In this document: piece after piece, positions 20,390-31,231 of the stretch
Layout of the letters: each line of letters begins with the position of its first letter
How positions within the stretch are numbered: the first letter of the stretch is position 1
Source: Planctomycetes bacterium GWA2_39_15
GTDB lineage: Bacteria > Planctomycetota > Brocadiia > Brocadiales > Brocadiaceae
NCBI GenBank assembly: GCA_001824485.1
Contig: MHXP01000088.1
Span: 1 to 32,450 of the forward strand
Length of the DNA: 32,450 bases
Direction: 5' to 3'
The notes under the pieces: generated by a model
Seen by the model: only the letters and a program-made list of their open reading frames with translations
Told to the model about the DNA's origin: nothing
Database searches by the model: none
Made by a program: the position numbers and the translations under genes

Positions 20390-21142
20390 TTATATTGTTA
20401 AAACATCTGCTCCATCTTCAGTGACCACAATTGTGTGTTCAAAATGAGCAGATAATTTTCTATCCTTAGTCACAACCGTCCATTTATTATTTAATACTTC
20501 AGTATCGTATTTACCCACACATATCATTGGTTCGATTGCAATCGTAACCCCCGGCATCAATATTTCATCCGCATCCAATAACGCTTTGCTTACAAAATTT
20601 GGTACCTGTGGGTCTTCATGCATACATCTTCCAATACCATGGCCTGTATAATTTCTAATAACAGAATAACCATTATCCTCGACGTACTCCTGTATTGTTC
20701 TTGAAATTATAGACAGCATTTCATTTGATTTTATTGCTTTAATTGCTAGACAAAGGGACTTTTCACAAACATCAAGCAGCCTTTGAGCTTCAGCAGTAAT
20801 TTCCCCTATTGGTATTGTCAATGCTGCGTCAGCAACGTATTTACGATAACCAACTCCAACATCTATACTAAGAATGTCTCCATTCCGCAACTTTCTCTGT
20901 CCTGGAATACCATGTACAACTTCTTCATTTATAGAAGTACATATACTTTTCGGGAATCCTCTATAGCCCTTAAAAATCGGTATTCCACCCTGTCTTACAA
21001 TAAATTTTTCAATCTCTGTATTTATATAATCTGTCGTTACATCTTTACTAGCAATCTCTTTGGCTAATCTTAATGAATTCGCTACAATCTTGCCCGCTGC
21101 CCTCATTATTTCGATTTCTCTGGGCGATTTACGAACTATCAA
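20390..21142 (-). CDS. map: Methionine aminopeptidase type I
   Basis: SICTSINEEVVHGIPG, DVGVGYRKYVADAA, GHGIGRCMHEDPQVPN. Confidence 0.97.
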   Translation of the reverse strand: MIVRKSPREIEIMRAAGKIVANSLRLAKEIASKDVTTDYINTEIEKFIVRQGGIPIFKGYRGFPKSICTSINEEVVHGIPGQRKLRNGDILSIDVGVGYRKYVADAALTIPIGEITAEAQRLLDVCEKSLCLAIKAIKSNEMLSIISRTIQEYVEDNGYSVIRNYTGHGIGRCMHEDPQVPNFVSKALLDADEILMPGVTIAIEPMICVGKYDTEVLNNKWTVVTKDRKLSAHFEHTIVVTEDGADVLTI

Positions 21143-21143
21143 C

Positions 21144-21827
21144 TCAAACTACTCCGCGGCTAATCAATGGTTTTTTTTGCAATGTACAATTAATAATATC
21201 CGACACTTCTTTTGTAATCGCTTCTATACCGGCGTCACTTGAAATTTGTTTCAAAATACTTTTCTTTTTATAATACGTAATTAAATCCTCTGTCTGTTCA
21301 TGATAAACCCTTAATCTTTCTAACACTGTTTCAGGTTTATCATCTGCACGTTGGTTCAACTTCCCACCACACTTATCACAAATTCCATCTTTCGACGATG
21401 GAACGAATTCTACATGATAGTTTGTTCCACAGATTCCGCAAAGCCGCCTACCAGACAATCTGAGAACTACACTTTCCTCTGATACAGAGAAATAAAAAAC
21501 CAAATCTAATTTATCCCCAAGATTTTTTAGCGTTTCATCCAACACTTTTGCTTGAGAAAGTGTCCTTGGGAACCCATCTAAAATATAACCAGTCTTACAA
21601 TCTTTTTTTACTATACGGTCTTTAATGATGTCAACAACTATCTGATCGGGTACTAATAACCCTTTTTCTATATAATATTTCGCCTTCATACCTGTATCGG
21701 TGCCAGTCTCAACTGCTTCTCTTAGCAAATTACCAGAAGATATATGGGGTATTTTTTTTCCTTTACTTATAGTTTCAGCTTGTGTACCTTTACCTGCACC
21801 GGGAGGACCAAGAAATACAATCCTCAT
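21144..21827 (-). CDS. adk: Adenylate kinase (zinc LID form)
   Basis: GPPGAGKGTQAE, DGFPRTLSQA, CGICGTNYHVEF...CDKCGG LID. Confidence 0.97.
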   Translation of the reverse strand: MRIVFLGPPGAGKGTQAETISKGKKIPHISSGNLLREAVETGTDTGMKAKYYIEKGLLVPDQIVVDIIKDRIVKKDCKTGYILDGFPRTLSQAKVLDETLKNLGDKLDLVFYFSVSEESVVLRLSGRRLCGICGTNYHVEFVPSSKDGICDKCGGKLNQRADDKPETVLERLRVYHEQTEDLITYYKKKSILKQISSDAGIEAITKEVSDIINCTLQKKPLISRGVV

Positions 21828-23206
21828 CCCATTCTTCCTCTGATTCGGGTACCACCACTTAAAAACCCGCTATATTGCCTCATAATCATGTGTGATTCAA
21901 TCCTTTGAACCATATCAAGTGCTACACCAACAATAATAAGCAACCCCGTACCGCCATAAAAACCAGCTATAGCACGGTTAAGTTCAAAACCACCCGCTAC
22001 GAGTTTAGGCAAAATTGCTATTAATGCCAGAAAAGCTGCACCAGCCAACGTTATCTTGCCCATAATTCCTTCCAGATATTCTGAAGTTCTTTGTCCCGGC
22101 CTGATTCCTGGAATAAAACTTCCATAATCTTTCATGTTACTTGACATTTCCTTTGGATTGAATTGAATAGCAGTCCAAAAATAGCAGAAAAACGTTATAA
22201 GAAGTATATAAAGCATAACATAAATTACCCCACCTTGCAAAACTTCTGATAGGCGAGAAGTAATCCAATAGCCAAAACTCCCTGGATCAAACCTAACTTG
22301 GATGCCCTGCATAATGGCGGCAGGAAAGATTAACAAGGATTGCGCAAATATAATTGGCATCACACCAGCCTGATTCACACGAAGAGGTAAGTAATGTCTC
22401 TGCCCACCATACACCTTTCTTCCGCGTGTATGTTTTGCCTGCTGCACAGGTATACGTCTTTGACCCTGGGTAATATATATGACTCCACCAACAATGGCAA
22501 GAAACATACCTATAAGAACTAATAGTTTTACGATACCGATTTGATGCTCAGATGGAGTTACAGAAAATGTGAAATTTTGCATTACTTGAGAGAAAGCCGA
22601 TGGCAAACGATCAATGATACCAACCATAATTACTATTGAAATTCCACTGCCAATTCCATGCTCTTCGATTTGCTCTCCAATCCACATCATTATCATTGTA
22701 CCTGTTGTTAAAAGAAGGGCAGCCATCATCTGAAATCCAACACCCTGAAGATAGACAGGAATAACAGGAACACCGTTGAACTCAACAGTATAAAGTGTTC
22801 TTGTCATAATAAATGCCTGAAAGAGACATAGTCCAACTGTAGTAAGTCGCGTATATTGATTAATTTTTTTCCGGCCGGCATCACCTTCTTTTTGCAATTT
22901 TTCTAAATATGGTATGACACCAACTAAAAGTTGAAAAATAATGGACGCACTAATGTAAGGCATTACCCCTAAACCAAATATTGCGCCAGAAGCTAAAGCG
23001 CCACCAGCAAACATATCTACCAATCCCAATAACTGTCCGACACCAGTTTGTGTAAATTGATTAAAATATGATTTTAATACTGTTGTGTCAATTCCCGGAA
23101 TTGGTATATAAACCCCAATACGACACAAAGCAATTAAGCCTAGGGTTATTAATACCTTTTTGCGTAATTCTGGAATTCTAAATATGTTTCCAAATTGTTC
23201 AATCAT
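21824..23206 (-). CDS. secY: Preprotein translocase subunit SecY
   Basis: IPIPGID, multi-TM, PVQQAKHTRGRKVYGGQRHYLPLRVNQAGVMPIIFA. Confidence 0.97.
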   Translation of the reverse strand: MIEQFGNIFRIPELRKKVLITLGLIALCRIGVYIPIPGIDTTVLKSYFNQFTQTGVGQLLGLVDMFAGGALASGAIFGLGVMPYISASIIFQLLVGVIPYLEKLQKEGDAGRKKINQYTRLTTVGLCLFQAFIMTRTLYTVEFNGVPVIPVYLQGVGFQMMAALLLTTGTMIMMWIGEQIEEHGIGSGISIVIMVGIIDRLPSAFSQVMQNFTFSVTPSEHQIGIVKLLVLIGMFLAIVGGVIYITQGQRRIPVQQAKHTRGRKVYGGQRHYLPLRVNQAGVMPIIFAQSLLIFPAAIMQGIQVRFDPGSFGYWITSRLSEVLQGGVIYVMLYILLITFFCYFWTAIQFNPKEMSSNMKDYGSFIPGIRPGQRTSEYLEGIMGKITLAGAAFLALIAILPKLVAGGFELNRAIAGFYGGTGLLIIVGVALDMVQRIESHMIMRQYSGFLSGGTRIRGRMG

Positions 23207-23649
23207 GATATGATCTTTACTTCTCCACCAACTGCTTTTATCTTTTCTGCTGCAGTCATACTAAATTTGTTTGCCACTACAGTCACAGAATTTTTAATTT
23301 CACCATCACCCAATACTTTTATACCGTCGTCTAAAACCTTCTTTATAATCCCAGCTTCTTTTAACCTTTTTGCATCTACAACAGTTCCTTTATCAAACTG
23401 CGCAATATCTTTTATATTGACAATCGTATACTTCTTTTTAAATGGATTATTAAAACCTCTTTTTGGTAAACGGCGAAAGAGCGGAGTTTGTCCACCTTCA
23501 AATTGTATCGATGTTTCATTACCTGATCTTGCAGTTGCCCCTTTACCACCTCTACATGAGGTCTTTCCCATCCCTGACCCTCTACCACGACCCACTCTCT
23601 TCTTACGTTTTCTATCAAAAGGTATTGCTTTTACATCGGCGAGATTCAT
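23203..23649 (-). CDS. rplO: 50S ribosomal protein L15
   Basis: KKRVGRGRGSGMGKTSCRGGKGATARSG, FEGGQTPLFRRLPKRGF. Confidence 0.96.
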   Translation of the reverse strand: MNLADVKAIPFDRKRKKRVGRGRGSGMGKTSCRGGKGATARSGNETSIQFEGGQTPLFRRLPKRGFNNPFKKKYTIVNIKDIAQFDKGTVVDAKRLKEAGIIKKVLDDGIKVLGDGEIKNSVTVVANKFSMTAAEKIKAVGGEVKIIS

Positions 23650-24131
23650 TCTATTTTTACTCCCCTTAACTCTTCTATCTCTTCTTTTGTCCTTAGAGCA
23701 GTTAATCCTGCTAAAGTTGCTTTAACAACATTAAGCGGGTTCTTCTTACCATAACATTTTGTTAAAATATTTTTTATTCCTGCCAACTCAAGTACAGCTC
23801 GCGCCGAAGCACCGGCTTTAATTCCCGTCCCAGGTGAAGCAGCCTTTAAGAATACATTTGCAGCCTTATATCTTCCCCATACGGTATGTGGTATCGTATC
23901 GCCTTTTAACGGAATTTTAACTAGCTGTTTTTTAGCTTCTTTAACCGCTTTATTAACAGCATTAGGCACCTCTCGCGCCTTACCAAACCCGATACCAACA
24001 CTTCCCTTTTTGTCACCAACAACCACAAGGGCACTAAAACTCATAGATTTACCACCCTTTGTTACGGTTGTACAGCGGTTAATCTTTACAACTGTTTCTT
24101 CTAAATTTATAGGTTCTTCCAGACGTGCCAA
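23646..24131 (-). CDS. rpsE: 30S ribosomal protein S5
   Basis: VKINRCTTVTKGGKSMSFSALVVVGD, GFGKAREVPNAVNKA. Confidence 0.96.
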   Translation of the reverse strand: MARLEEPINLEETVVKINRCTTVTKGGKSMSFSALVVVGDKKGSVGIGFGKAREVPNAVNKAVKEAKKQLVKIPLKGDTIPHTVWGRYKAANVFLKAASPGTGIKAGASARAVLELAGIKNILTKCYGKKNPLNVVKATLAGLTALRTKEEIEELRGVKIE

Positions 24132-24158
24132 ATGAATCTCCTTGTAAGAATCAAAACT

Positions 24159-24527
24159 TTAGAAACTCAAACTGTGCTTTCTTGCACTTTCAGCTAAAGC
24201 CTTTATCCTGCCATGATACTTATAGCCGCTTTTATCAAATACAACTTTTATTATACCTTTTTTTTTCGCTTCTTCTGCAATCTTTTTTCCTACAATCTCT
24301 GCAGCCTTTATATTTCCTCCATACTGAATCTGAGTACGGATATCAGGAGATTGTGTTGATGCAGCTACCAGAGTCTTTCCTTCGATATCATTAATAATTT
24401 GACAATAGATATGCTTTAAACTTCTATAGACGCTTAAACGCGGTCTTTCGTTGGTCCCAACTACTTTACGTCTTGTTCTAATGTGACGTCTTATTCTTTT
24501 GCGTAATTTTTCTTTTATACGATTCAT
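24159..24527 (-). CDS. rplR: 50S ribosomal protein L18
   Basis: [48 protein letters not shown]. Confidence 0.95.
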   Translation of the reverse strand: MNRIKEKLRKRIRRHIRTRRKVVGTNERPRLSVYRSLKHIYCQIINDIEGKTLVAASTQSPDIRTQIQYGGNIKAAEIVGKKIAEEAKKKGIIKVVFDKSGYKYHGRIKALAESARKHSLSF

Positions 24528-24554
24528 AGTTAATGCCCATTAATAAACTAACTA

Positions 24555-25118
24555 CTATGCTGCACCAGATGTAAATGCCTTTCCAGCCTTCCTTCTAATA
24601 ACTTCACCTTCATACTTAATCCCCATCCCTTTGTATGGTTCAGGTGGCTTTACTTCCCTTATCACCGCTGAAAACTGTCCCACCATCTGTTTATCAGGAC
24701 CTGAAATTGTTAATTTTGCGGGGTTTGTTGGATTTGTAATATCCACCTTTATCCCTTTTGGAACCTCCATAGTAACTGGATGAGTATATCCGAGCGATAA
24801 TACAAGATCTTTACCTTGCACTTTAGCATTATATCCAAGTCCAACAATTTCGAGATTTTTAGAATAACCTTTAGTCACACCTAAAACCATATTTGATATA
24901 AGTGCCCGAGTTAATCCATGCAATGCTTTATAATATTTTTCGTCTGAAGATCTTTTAACTAATATTTGTTTATCTTGTTGGTTATATTCCACTGTAATAT
25001 CAGGATGAAAGGGCTGGTTTAACTTACCTTTTGGACCTTCAATATTCACAATATTACCACTTATTGTAACTTTAACATCGCTCGGAACCTTAATTGTTTG
25101 TCTTCCTATTCGTGACAT
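24555..25118 (-). CDS. rplF: 50S ribosomal protein L6 (start MSRIGRQT)
   Basis: MSRIGRQTIKVPSDVKV, GPDKQMVGQFSAVIREVKPPEPYKGMGIKY. Confidence 0.96.
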   Translation of the reverse strand: MSRIGRQTIKVPSDVKVTISGNIVNIEGPKGKLNQPFHPDITVEYNQQDKQILVKRSSDEKYYKALHGLTRALISNMVLGVTKGYSKNLEIVGLGYNAKVQGKDLVLSLGYTHPVTMEVPKGIKVDITNPTNPAKLTISGPDKQMVGQFSAVIREVKPPEPYKGMGIKYEGEVIRRKAGKAFTSGAA

Positions 25119-25145
25119 TTTAAATCCTCTATCCAAACAAAACAC

Positions 25146-25547
25146 CTATGACACAATACAAAGAAGCTCACCACCCACTTTTAATTTTCTACATTCTTTG
25201 TCGCTAATAATCCCTTTTGATGTAGAGTATATCGCTGTCCCAATTCCACCTAAAATTTTCTCAATTTCATCTACTTTCTTATAAATCCGCCTACTCGATT
25301 TACTCACCCTCTCAATTCTATTTATCACTTGCTGTTTTAAAGGACCATACTTTAGATAAATTCTAATTGTTGGTTGCTTTTCATCAATGGATATCTCTTT
25401 ATAATCCTTTATAAAACCATCTTCCTTTAACAACTTTACTATTGCCTTCTTAACCTTAGACGAAGGTACGTCTACGCTTTCTCTCATAATTACGCTTGCA
25501 TTTCTAACACACGTAAGCATGTCAGAAATCGGATCAGTCATACACAT
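25146..25547 (-). CDS. rpsH: 30S ribosomal protein S8
   Basis: MTDPISDMLTCVRNA; C-terminal STSKGIISDKECRKLKVGGELLCIVS. Start may be the internal MTDP. Confidence 0.95.
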   Translation of the reverse strand: MCMTDPISDMLTCVRNASVIMRESVDVPSSKVKKAIVKLLKEDGFIKDYKEISIDEKQPTIRIYLKYGPLKQQVINRIERVSKSSRRIYKKVDEIEKILGGIGTAIYSTSKGIISDKECRKLKVGGELLCIVS

Positions 25548-25597
25548 TATTATCTTCCTTTATTTAATACAATATCTAAATCTTATTTTTTATATTT

Positions 25598-25783
25598 CTA
25601 CCAACTTGCTTTCTTTACTCCTGGAATCTCACCCTTTGAAGCAAGCTGTCTAAAGCAAAGCCTACAAATTTGAAATTTTCTATAATAAGCTCTGCGACGG
25701 CCACATAACTTGCATCTGTTATACTTCCTCGTCTTGTATTTAGGTTCTTTTTTCGACTTTTCTATCAGACATTTTCTTGCCAT
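25598..25783 (-). CDS. rpsZ: 30S ribosomal protein S14 type Z (zinc)
   Basis: 61 aa; [38 protein letters not shown]. Confidence 0.96.
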   Translation of the reverse strand: MARKCLIEKSKKEPKYKTRKYNRCKLCGRRRAYYRKFQICRLCFRQLASKGEIPGVKKASW

Positions 25784-25792
25784 TAATACTCC

Positions 25793-26356
25793 TTATTCTG
25801 ACCTAAAAGGCATACCTAACAATTTTAATAACTCACACGATTGTGCGTTTGAATTACCCGTGATTACCAGTGTAATATCCATACCTTGAACAAATTCAAC
25901 CGTATCAATGTTTATTTCTGGAAATACAATCTGTTCTGTAAGACCTAAGGTATAATTTCCACGCCCATCAAATGCCTTTGGTGAAAGGCCCCGAAAGTCT
26001 TTTATTCTCGGCAATACGATACTGATCAAACGGTCTAAAAACTCAAACATCCTTTTCCCACGAAGTGTCACCTTACATCCAATATGTTGCCCCTTGCGAA
26101 GTTTAAATCCAGCTATAGCCTTTTTTGCCTTCGTTATTAGAGGCTTTTGTCCAGTAATTACAGATAGATGTTTTGATGCCTCCTCCACAAGTTTTTTGTT
26201 TTCTATTGCCCTCCCTATACCCATATTAACAACAATCTTTTGTAGCTTGGGTACAGATAATTTGTTTTTATAGCTAAACTTATTCATCAACTGTGACACT
26301 ACTTGTTGCTGGTATTTTTCTAATAATCTCACCATATTTATATCCTTGAGCTTCAT
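25793..26356 (-). CDS. rplE: 50S ribosomal protein L5 (true start may be MVRLLEKY)
   Basis: [42 protein letters not shown]. Confidence 0.96.
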   Translation of the reverse strand: MKLKDINMVRLLEKYQQQVVSQLMNKFSYKNKLSVPKLQKIVVNMGIGRAIENKKLVEEASKHLSVITGQKPLITKAKKAIAGFKLRKGQHIGCKVTLRGKRMFEFLDRLISIVLPRIKDFRGLSPKAFDGRGNYTLGLTEQIVFPEINIDTVEFVQGMDITLVITGNSNAQSCELLKLLGMPFRSE

Positions 26357-26700
26357 TCAGCCGATATTATTTCCGATCCGCAATTAACACACACACGAAG
26401 CTTATTGCCATTTTCTAATATCTTCTTTTTTGTTCTGACCCCCTTGCCGTTTTTTTCACAATTTTTATTTTGGCATATAGGTAGCACATTCGCAATTGAT
26501 ATGGATGCCTCTTTTTGTATTCTCCCACCTTGTGGATTTATTTGGCTTGGCTTTGTATGTTTATAAACTAATTTTATACCTTTTAATATAACCCGATTTT
26601 TTTCTCGTAATACTTTTATAACCTTTCCCGTTTTACCGGCTTCATTGCCAGACATCACAGCTACTAAATCATTCTTACAAACATGCATAACTATCTCCAA
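26353..26700 (-). CDS. rplX: 50S ribosomal protein L24 with C-terminal Cys pairs
   Basis: [50 protein letters not shown]...CVNCG. Confidence 0.94.
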   Translation of the reverse strand: MEIVMHVCKNDLVAVMSGNEAGKTGKVIKVLREKNRVILKGIKLVYKHTKPSQINPQGGRIQKEASISIANVLPICQNKNCEKNGKGVRTKKKILENGNKLRVCVNCGSEIISAE

Positions 26701-26741
26701 AAGTATTATTTAACTTTAAGTTATCTTTTAACCGAATCTGT

Positions 26742-27110
26742 CTAAACTACTTCCGCCGCTAAAGATATTATCTTCATAAAGTTCTTTTGTCTTAATTCCC
26801 TAGCCACTGCGCCGAATATACGAGTGCCCCTTGGGTTACCATCATTGTCAATAATAACAATGGCATTTTTATCAAATTTCAAATATGATCCATCTTCTCT
26901 TCGTACATTCTTTTTTGTCCGCACAACTACCCCTTTTACAACCTCTCCCTTTTTTACAACTCCACCAGGAATCGCCTTCTTTACCGCAGCCACAATAATA
27001 TCACCAACTGTTGCATATCTTCTGCCAGAACCACCTAAAACTTTTATACATTTGGCCCTTTTAGCGCCACTATTATCAGCAATTTCTAATTTTGTTTGTT
27101 CCATTATCAT
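26742..27110 (-). CDS. rplN: 50S ribosomal protein L14
   Basis: [43 protein letters not shown]. Confidence 0.97.
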   Translation of the reverse strand: MIMEQTKLEIADNSGAKRAKCIKVLGGSGRRYATVGDIIVAAVKKAIPGGVVKKGEVVKGVVVRTKKNVRREDGSYLKFDKNAIVIIDNDGNPRGTRIFGAVARELRQKNFMKIISLAAEVV

Positions 27111-27131
27111 TTTAATATTCCCTACATAATT

Positions 27132-27401
27132 TTAAATCTTTGCTTTATCAATGATACGAACTAGCTTTGTACTTTTTGTTTTACTTAACGGCCTCATCTC
27201 AATAATCTCAACCTTGTCACCAACTTTTGCCTGATTATTTTCATCATGCGCCTTATAAATTGAAGATCTTTTTATATACTTACCATATCTGGGATGTTTT
27301 ACTAAACGCAGTACCTCAACCGTTATTGTTTTCTGCATCTTCTTTCCTGTCACTATCCCAACAATTTTCCTCTTTCTGCCTCTTTCGCTTCCAGCACTCA
27401 T
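27132..27401 (-). CDS. rpsQ: 30S ribosomal protein S17
   Basis: RKRKIVGIVTGKKMQKTITVEVLRLVKHPRYGKYIKRSS. Confidence 0.95.
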   Translation of the reverse strand: MSAGSERGRKRKIVGIVTGKKMQKTITVEVLRLVKHPRYGKYIKRSSIYKAHDENNQAKVGDKVEIIEMRPLSKTKSTKLVRIIDKAKI

Positions 27402-27402
27402 T

Positions 27403-27630
27403 TTAACTTACTCCTCCTTCTTTTTTGAGATGTTTATTTATACCCAAATCCATCTCTTTAAGGATAGTATTTAATCTTGCAATGTTCTTTCGTATATCTT
27501 TTCTCTGTGCCGGACTTCGAGTTTCACCAGCCTGCCATTGAAATCGTACATTTAATAATTCCCTTTTACTAGCATCAATTTCATCTAAAATTTCCTGCCT
27601 AGACTTAATTCTAATTTCACTAGCCTTCAA
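27403..27630 (-). CDS. rpmC: 50S ribosomal protein L29
   Basis: [36 protein letters not shown]; position between rplP and rpsQ. Confidence 0.93.
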   Translation of the reverse strand: MKASEIRIKSRQEILDEIDASKRELLNVRFQWQAGETRSPAQRKDIRKNIARLNTILKEMDLGINKHLKKEGGVS

Positions 27631-28046
27631 ACTGTCTTTCTCCTTTGTACAAGCCGTACTTTAACAGGCATTTTATGAGCTATTCTGTTAAATGTCTGCC
27701 TTGCTATTTCTTCGTTGATACCACTCAATTCATATACAATAGTTCCAGGTTTCACGACTGCAACCCAAAACTCTGGTTCTCCCTTACCTTTACCCATACG
27801 GGTTTCAATAGGTTTTGATGTTACTGATTTGTGAGGGAAAACCCTAATAGTCAACTTGCCTTCTCTTGGAAGGTACTGAGAGGCAGATACCCTTCCGGCC
27901 TCAAGTTGCTGGGCTGTAATCCATCCGGGCTCCAAAGATTGCATGCCAAATTCGCCGAAAGCTACTGTATTACACTTTGTTGCATTTCCTTTAATTTTTT
28001 GCCTTTGCGTCTTCCTGAACTTCACTCTCTTTGGCATCAGGCGCAT
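27627..28046 (-). CDS. rplP: 50S ribosomal protein L16
   Basis: [59 protein letters not shown] lies inside rpsC. Confidence 0.96.
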   Translation of the reverse strand: MRLMPKRVKFRKTQRQKIKGNATKCNTVAFGEFGMQSLEPGWITAQQLEAGRVSASQYLPREGKLTIRVFPHKSVTSKPIETRMGKGKGEPEFWVAVVKPGTIVYELSGINEEIARQTFNRIAHKMPVKVRLVQRRKTV

Positions 28047-28689
28047 ATTTTTTCTCCTTATTGGAACTAACCAAACCTTTGTAAATCCACACTTTTACCC
28101 CAATTACTCCATACGTCGTTTTGGCCTCTGCAAAACCATAATCTATGTCTGCCCTTAGTGTATGCAAAGGAATACTTCCTGTTGTCATTTTTTCAGCTCT
28201 GGCAATCTCTGCCCCACCCAATCGTCCTGCTACACGGATCTTCACACCCTTTGCACCTGCATCTATCGAAGCATCCATTGCTTTTTTCATAGTCCTTCTA
28301 AAAGCAGCACGTTTTTCTAATTGTTCAGCTATGCTTTCTGCAACAAGTTGCGCCTGAAGCTCAGGTTTTGTAATTTCTTTTATCTTTATAACTACCTCAC
28401 GACCAATAAGTTTTTGTATCTCATCTTTAAGCTTATCAACTTCTGCTCCTTTTCGGCCAATAATCAAACCAGGACGTGCAGTATGCAACGTTACTTTTGC
28501 ATCTTGTCTGGTTCTTTCTATCTCTATAAATGAGATACCTGCAAAACCATAATTTTTTTTAATTACCTTTCGCATCTTCTGGTCTTCTACAAGCAAAGTG
28601 CCAAAAGATTTTTTATCGGCATACCAAAGAGACTTCCATCCCTGAGTAATACCTAACCTTAAGCCTATCGGGCAAACCTTTTGACCCAT
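27991..28689 (-). CDS. rpsC: 30S ribosomal protein S3
   Basis: [42 protein letters not shown] motif, [12 protein letters not shown]. Confidence 0.97.
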   Translation of the reverse strand: MGQKVCPIGLRLGITQGWKSLWYADKKSFGTLLVEDQKMRKVIKKNYGFAGISFIEIERTRQDAKVTLHTARPGLIIGRKGAEVDKLKDEIQKLIGREVVIKIKEITKPELQAQLVAESIAEQLEKRAAFRRTMKKAMDASIDAGAKGVKIRVAGRLGGAEIARAEKMTTGSIPLHTLRADIDYGFAEAKTTYGVIGVKVWIYKGLVSSNKEKKYAPDAKESEVQEDAKAKN

Positions 28690-28701
28690 CTTATCTCCTC
28701 A

Positions 28702-29070
28702 TTATTTACTGTTAATACTATTAACTTTTATACCTTTACTTTTTTTAGATAAAACAACTGTTATGTGACTTGAACGTTTTAAAATGGGTACCGACATACC
28801 ACGGGGTCTACAACGCTGCCATTTTCTGGTAGGCGCACAATCCACTAAAGCCTGTGTTACACACAGGGAATCAACGTCTACATCTAAATTTTCGTTTGCA
28901 GTAGCTATTGCAGCCCTTAACACTTTATCAATCATGTAAGATGCCCGTTTATGCGTTACCCTTAAAATTCTTAAAGCATCGTTAACCGATTTACCACGAA
29001 TAAGGTCTATAACATATCTTGCCTTTCGCGGTGATATCCTAGCATACTTATAACAGGATCTAAATTCCAT
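28702..29070 (-). CDS. rplV: 50S ribosomal protein L22
   Basis: RISPRKARYVIDLIRGKSVNDALRIL, GRPRGMS-like CRPRGMSVPILKRSSHITVVL. Confidence 0.95.
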   Translation of the reverse strand: MEFRSCYKYARISPRKARYVIDLIRGKSVNDALRILRVTHKRASYMIDKVLRAAIATANENLDVDVDSLCVTQALVDCAPTRKWQRCRPRGMSVPILKRSSHITVVLSKKSKGIKVNSINSK

Positions 29071-29127
29071 GGTTCTATAACCTTTAACCTTTCAGTGCAA
29101 TACACAAATATTTATCTTTACAACTTA

Positions 29128-29412
29128 CTAACCGTGCGGGGTCTCCTTTTTCTTCACGCCCCCATGTGCTCTAAAAGTTCGTGTCTGTGCAAACTCTCCT
29201 AGCTTATGCCCTACCATATCATCTGTAACAAAAAGTTTGTGAAATATTTTACCGTTATGAATCATAAAAGTATGAGAGACAAAATCCGGTATGATAGTAC
29301 AACTTCTAGCCCATGTTTTTATAGGTTCACTACTCCCAATTTCTTTTTGTTTCAATACTTTTTGCATTAACTTACTATCAACGTATGGCCCCTTTTTAAC
29401 GGAACGACTCAT
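29128..29412 (-). CDS. rpsS: 30S ribosomal protein S19
   Basis: MSRSVKKGPYVDSKLMQKV, DDMVGHKLGEFAQTRTFRAHGG. Confidence 0.97.
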   Translation of the reverse strand: MSRSVKKGPYVDSKLMQKVLKQKEIGSSEPIKTWARSCTIIPDFVSHTFMIHNGKIFHKLFVTDDMVGHKLGEFAQTRTFRAHGGVKKKETPHG

Positions 29413-29440
29413 AACATCTCCTAAGTACTAATTTTATACC

Positions 29441-30286
29441 TTATAAATTACCCCTCGCACCGATCCTTCTTCTGCGAATAATAAATTTATTGCTTAATGC
29501 CTTCTTTTTTCTAGTTTTTCCACCCTTTGCCAACAAACCCGTTCTGGAACAAGGATGTCTTCCACCACCACTTCTGCCTTCACCGCCACCCAAAGGATGT
29601 GCTACTGGATTTTGTGCAACACCTCTGACACGAGGCCTTATCCCCATCCAACGTTTTCTACCTGCTTTTCCTAATCTGATATTATTATGATCAAGATTTC
29701 CAAGTTGACCTATTGTTGCCCTACATTCGGCAAATACTTTTCTTACCTCTCCAGATGGAAGCACTATGTGTGCATAATCCCCTTCTTTAGCTAGCAATTT
29801 AGCCATACCGCCTGCGGAACGAACCATCTGTCCTCCTTGACCAACACGCAACTCAATATTATGAACATCTAAACCTAATGGTATATTTTTTAGCGGCATA
29901 CAATTGCCAATTTCAGGTTCTACTTTTTCACCGGACATTAAAGTTTGACCTACCTGTATTTTTTCTGGCGCAAGTATATATCTTTTTTCACCATCTGCAT
30001 AATGTAACAATGCAATACGAGACGATCTATTTGGATCATATTCTATACTTGCAACTTTAGCTGGAATATTATCCTTTCTGCGTTTGAAATCAACAATTCT
30101 ATAATGTCTTCTACTTCTTCCGCCTATATGTTCAGCTGTTATTTTACCCTCTGTGTTTCTGCCCCCAGTTTTTCTCAAAGGTTCTAATAACGATTTTTCA
30201 GGTTTGGTCCTTGTAATTTCTGAAAAGTCTGAAACACTTGCAAACCTTCTGCCTGCTGTTGTTGGCTTATAATATTTAATACCCAT
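29441..30286 (-). CDS. rplB: 50S ribosomal protein L2
   Basis: [53 protein letters not shown]. Confidence 0.97.
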   Translation of the reverse strand: MGIKYYKPTTAGRRFASVSDFSEITRTKPEKSLLEPLRKTGGRNTEGKITAEHIGGRSRRHYRIVDFKRRKDNIPAKVASIEYDPNRSSRIALLHYADGEKRYILAPEKIQVGQTLMSGEKVEPEIGNCMPLKNIPLGLDVHNIELRVGQGGQMVRSAGGMAKLLAKEGDYAHIVLPSGEVRKVFAECRATIGQLGNLDHNNIRLGKAGRKRWMGIRPRVRGVAQNPVAHPLGGGEGRSGGGRHPCSRTGLLAKGGKTRKKKALSNKFIIRRRRIGARGNL

Positions 30287-30319
30287 AATGTTTATCCTTT
30301 TCTGCTATTTTTTAAGACC

Positions 30320-30601
30320 TTAATAACCAAAATCTATAGTACTTCCTTCTTTCAATGTAATAATAGCCTTTTTCCAATCTCTTGTTTTACCCAATTTGAA
30401 CCGAACCCTTCTACTCTTACCTTTTCTAACAAGGGTCCTGACATCGTGAACTTTTACATTAAAGAATTTCTCTATTGCACTCTTTATCTGAATTTTATTT
30501 GCCCTTAAATCAACTTCAAAATGATATGAGTTTGTTGTCTCTCCATCAGCAACACTCTTTTCAGTTCGTAAAGGTCTCTTTATTATATTATAATTGTCCA
30601 T
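30320..30601 (-). CDS. rplW: 50S ribosomal protein L23
   Basis: [41 protein letters not shown]. Confidence 0.96.
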   Translation of the reverse strand: MDNYNIIKRPLRTEKSVADGETTNSYHFEVDLRANKIQIKSAIEKFFNVKVHDVRTLVRKGKSRRVRFKLGKTRDWKKAIITLKEGSTIDFGY

Positions 30602-30615
30602 GCAGTATGCAACTC

Positions 30616-31227
30616 CTATCTTATATTACTGAATGCTTCCTTTGTTATTAATATTTTTTTTGACCTGAGAACTTCGTAAGCGTTAAGTTCTGCACTCGGC
30701 ATTACTCTTATATAAGGAATGTTCCTGGCTGACTTCCAAACGATTTCATCTGCCTTTGGTATTACTATAAGACACCTATCACCATTAATCCCTAATGTTT
30801 TTAATATTTCTACTATCTGCCTTGTTTTGGGAGCGTCAAAATTTAAATCTTCCACCACAACCATCTCGTTGTCTCGAACCTTTGATGCCAATGCTGAGAA
30901 AAGAGCCAGTTTTCTTGCTTTTTTAGGAATTGAGTAAGAATAATCTCTTGGTTTCGGTCCAAACGCCACACCGCCTCCTTTCCAAAGAGGCGAACGGATA
31001 CTTCCTGCCCTTGCCCTACCTGTATGTTTTTGCACCCAAGGTTTTCTACCACCACCCGCTACCTCGGCTTTTGTTTTTGTAGATGCCGTCCCCTGCCTTT
31101 TGTTTGCTTCGTACATAATTACTGCATCACGCAGCAATCTGTTTCTAATACGCTTACCAAACCTCTCCTCGTCTAACGGCATTTTATCTACTTTCTCACC
31201 TTGTTTGTTATACACTTGTATTTCCAT
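30616..31227 (-). CDS. rplD: 50S ribosomal protein L4
   Basis: [47 protein letters not shown]. Confidence 0.97.
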   Translation of the reverse strand: MEIQVYNKQGEKVDKMPLDEERFGKRIRNRLLRDAVIMYEANKRQGTASTKTKAEVAGGGRKPWVQKHTGRARAGSIRSPLWKGGGVAFGPKPRDYSYSIPKKARKLALFSALASKVRDNEMVVVEDLNFDAPKTRQIVEILKTLGINGDRCLIVIPKADEIVWKSARNIPYIRVMPSAELNAYEVLRSKKILITKEAFSNIR

Positions 31228-31231
31228 ACTT

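Noticed and set aside
23195-23725. 176-aa plus-strand ORF over rplO/rpsE
   Set aside because: Antisense to conserved r-protein genes; Leu/Pro-rich composition expected from the reverse reading of Arg/Lys/Gly-rich r-proteins.
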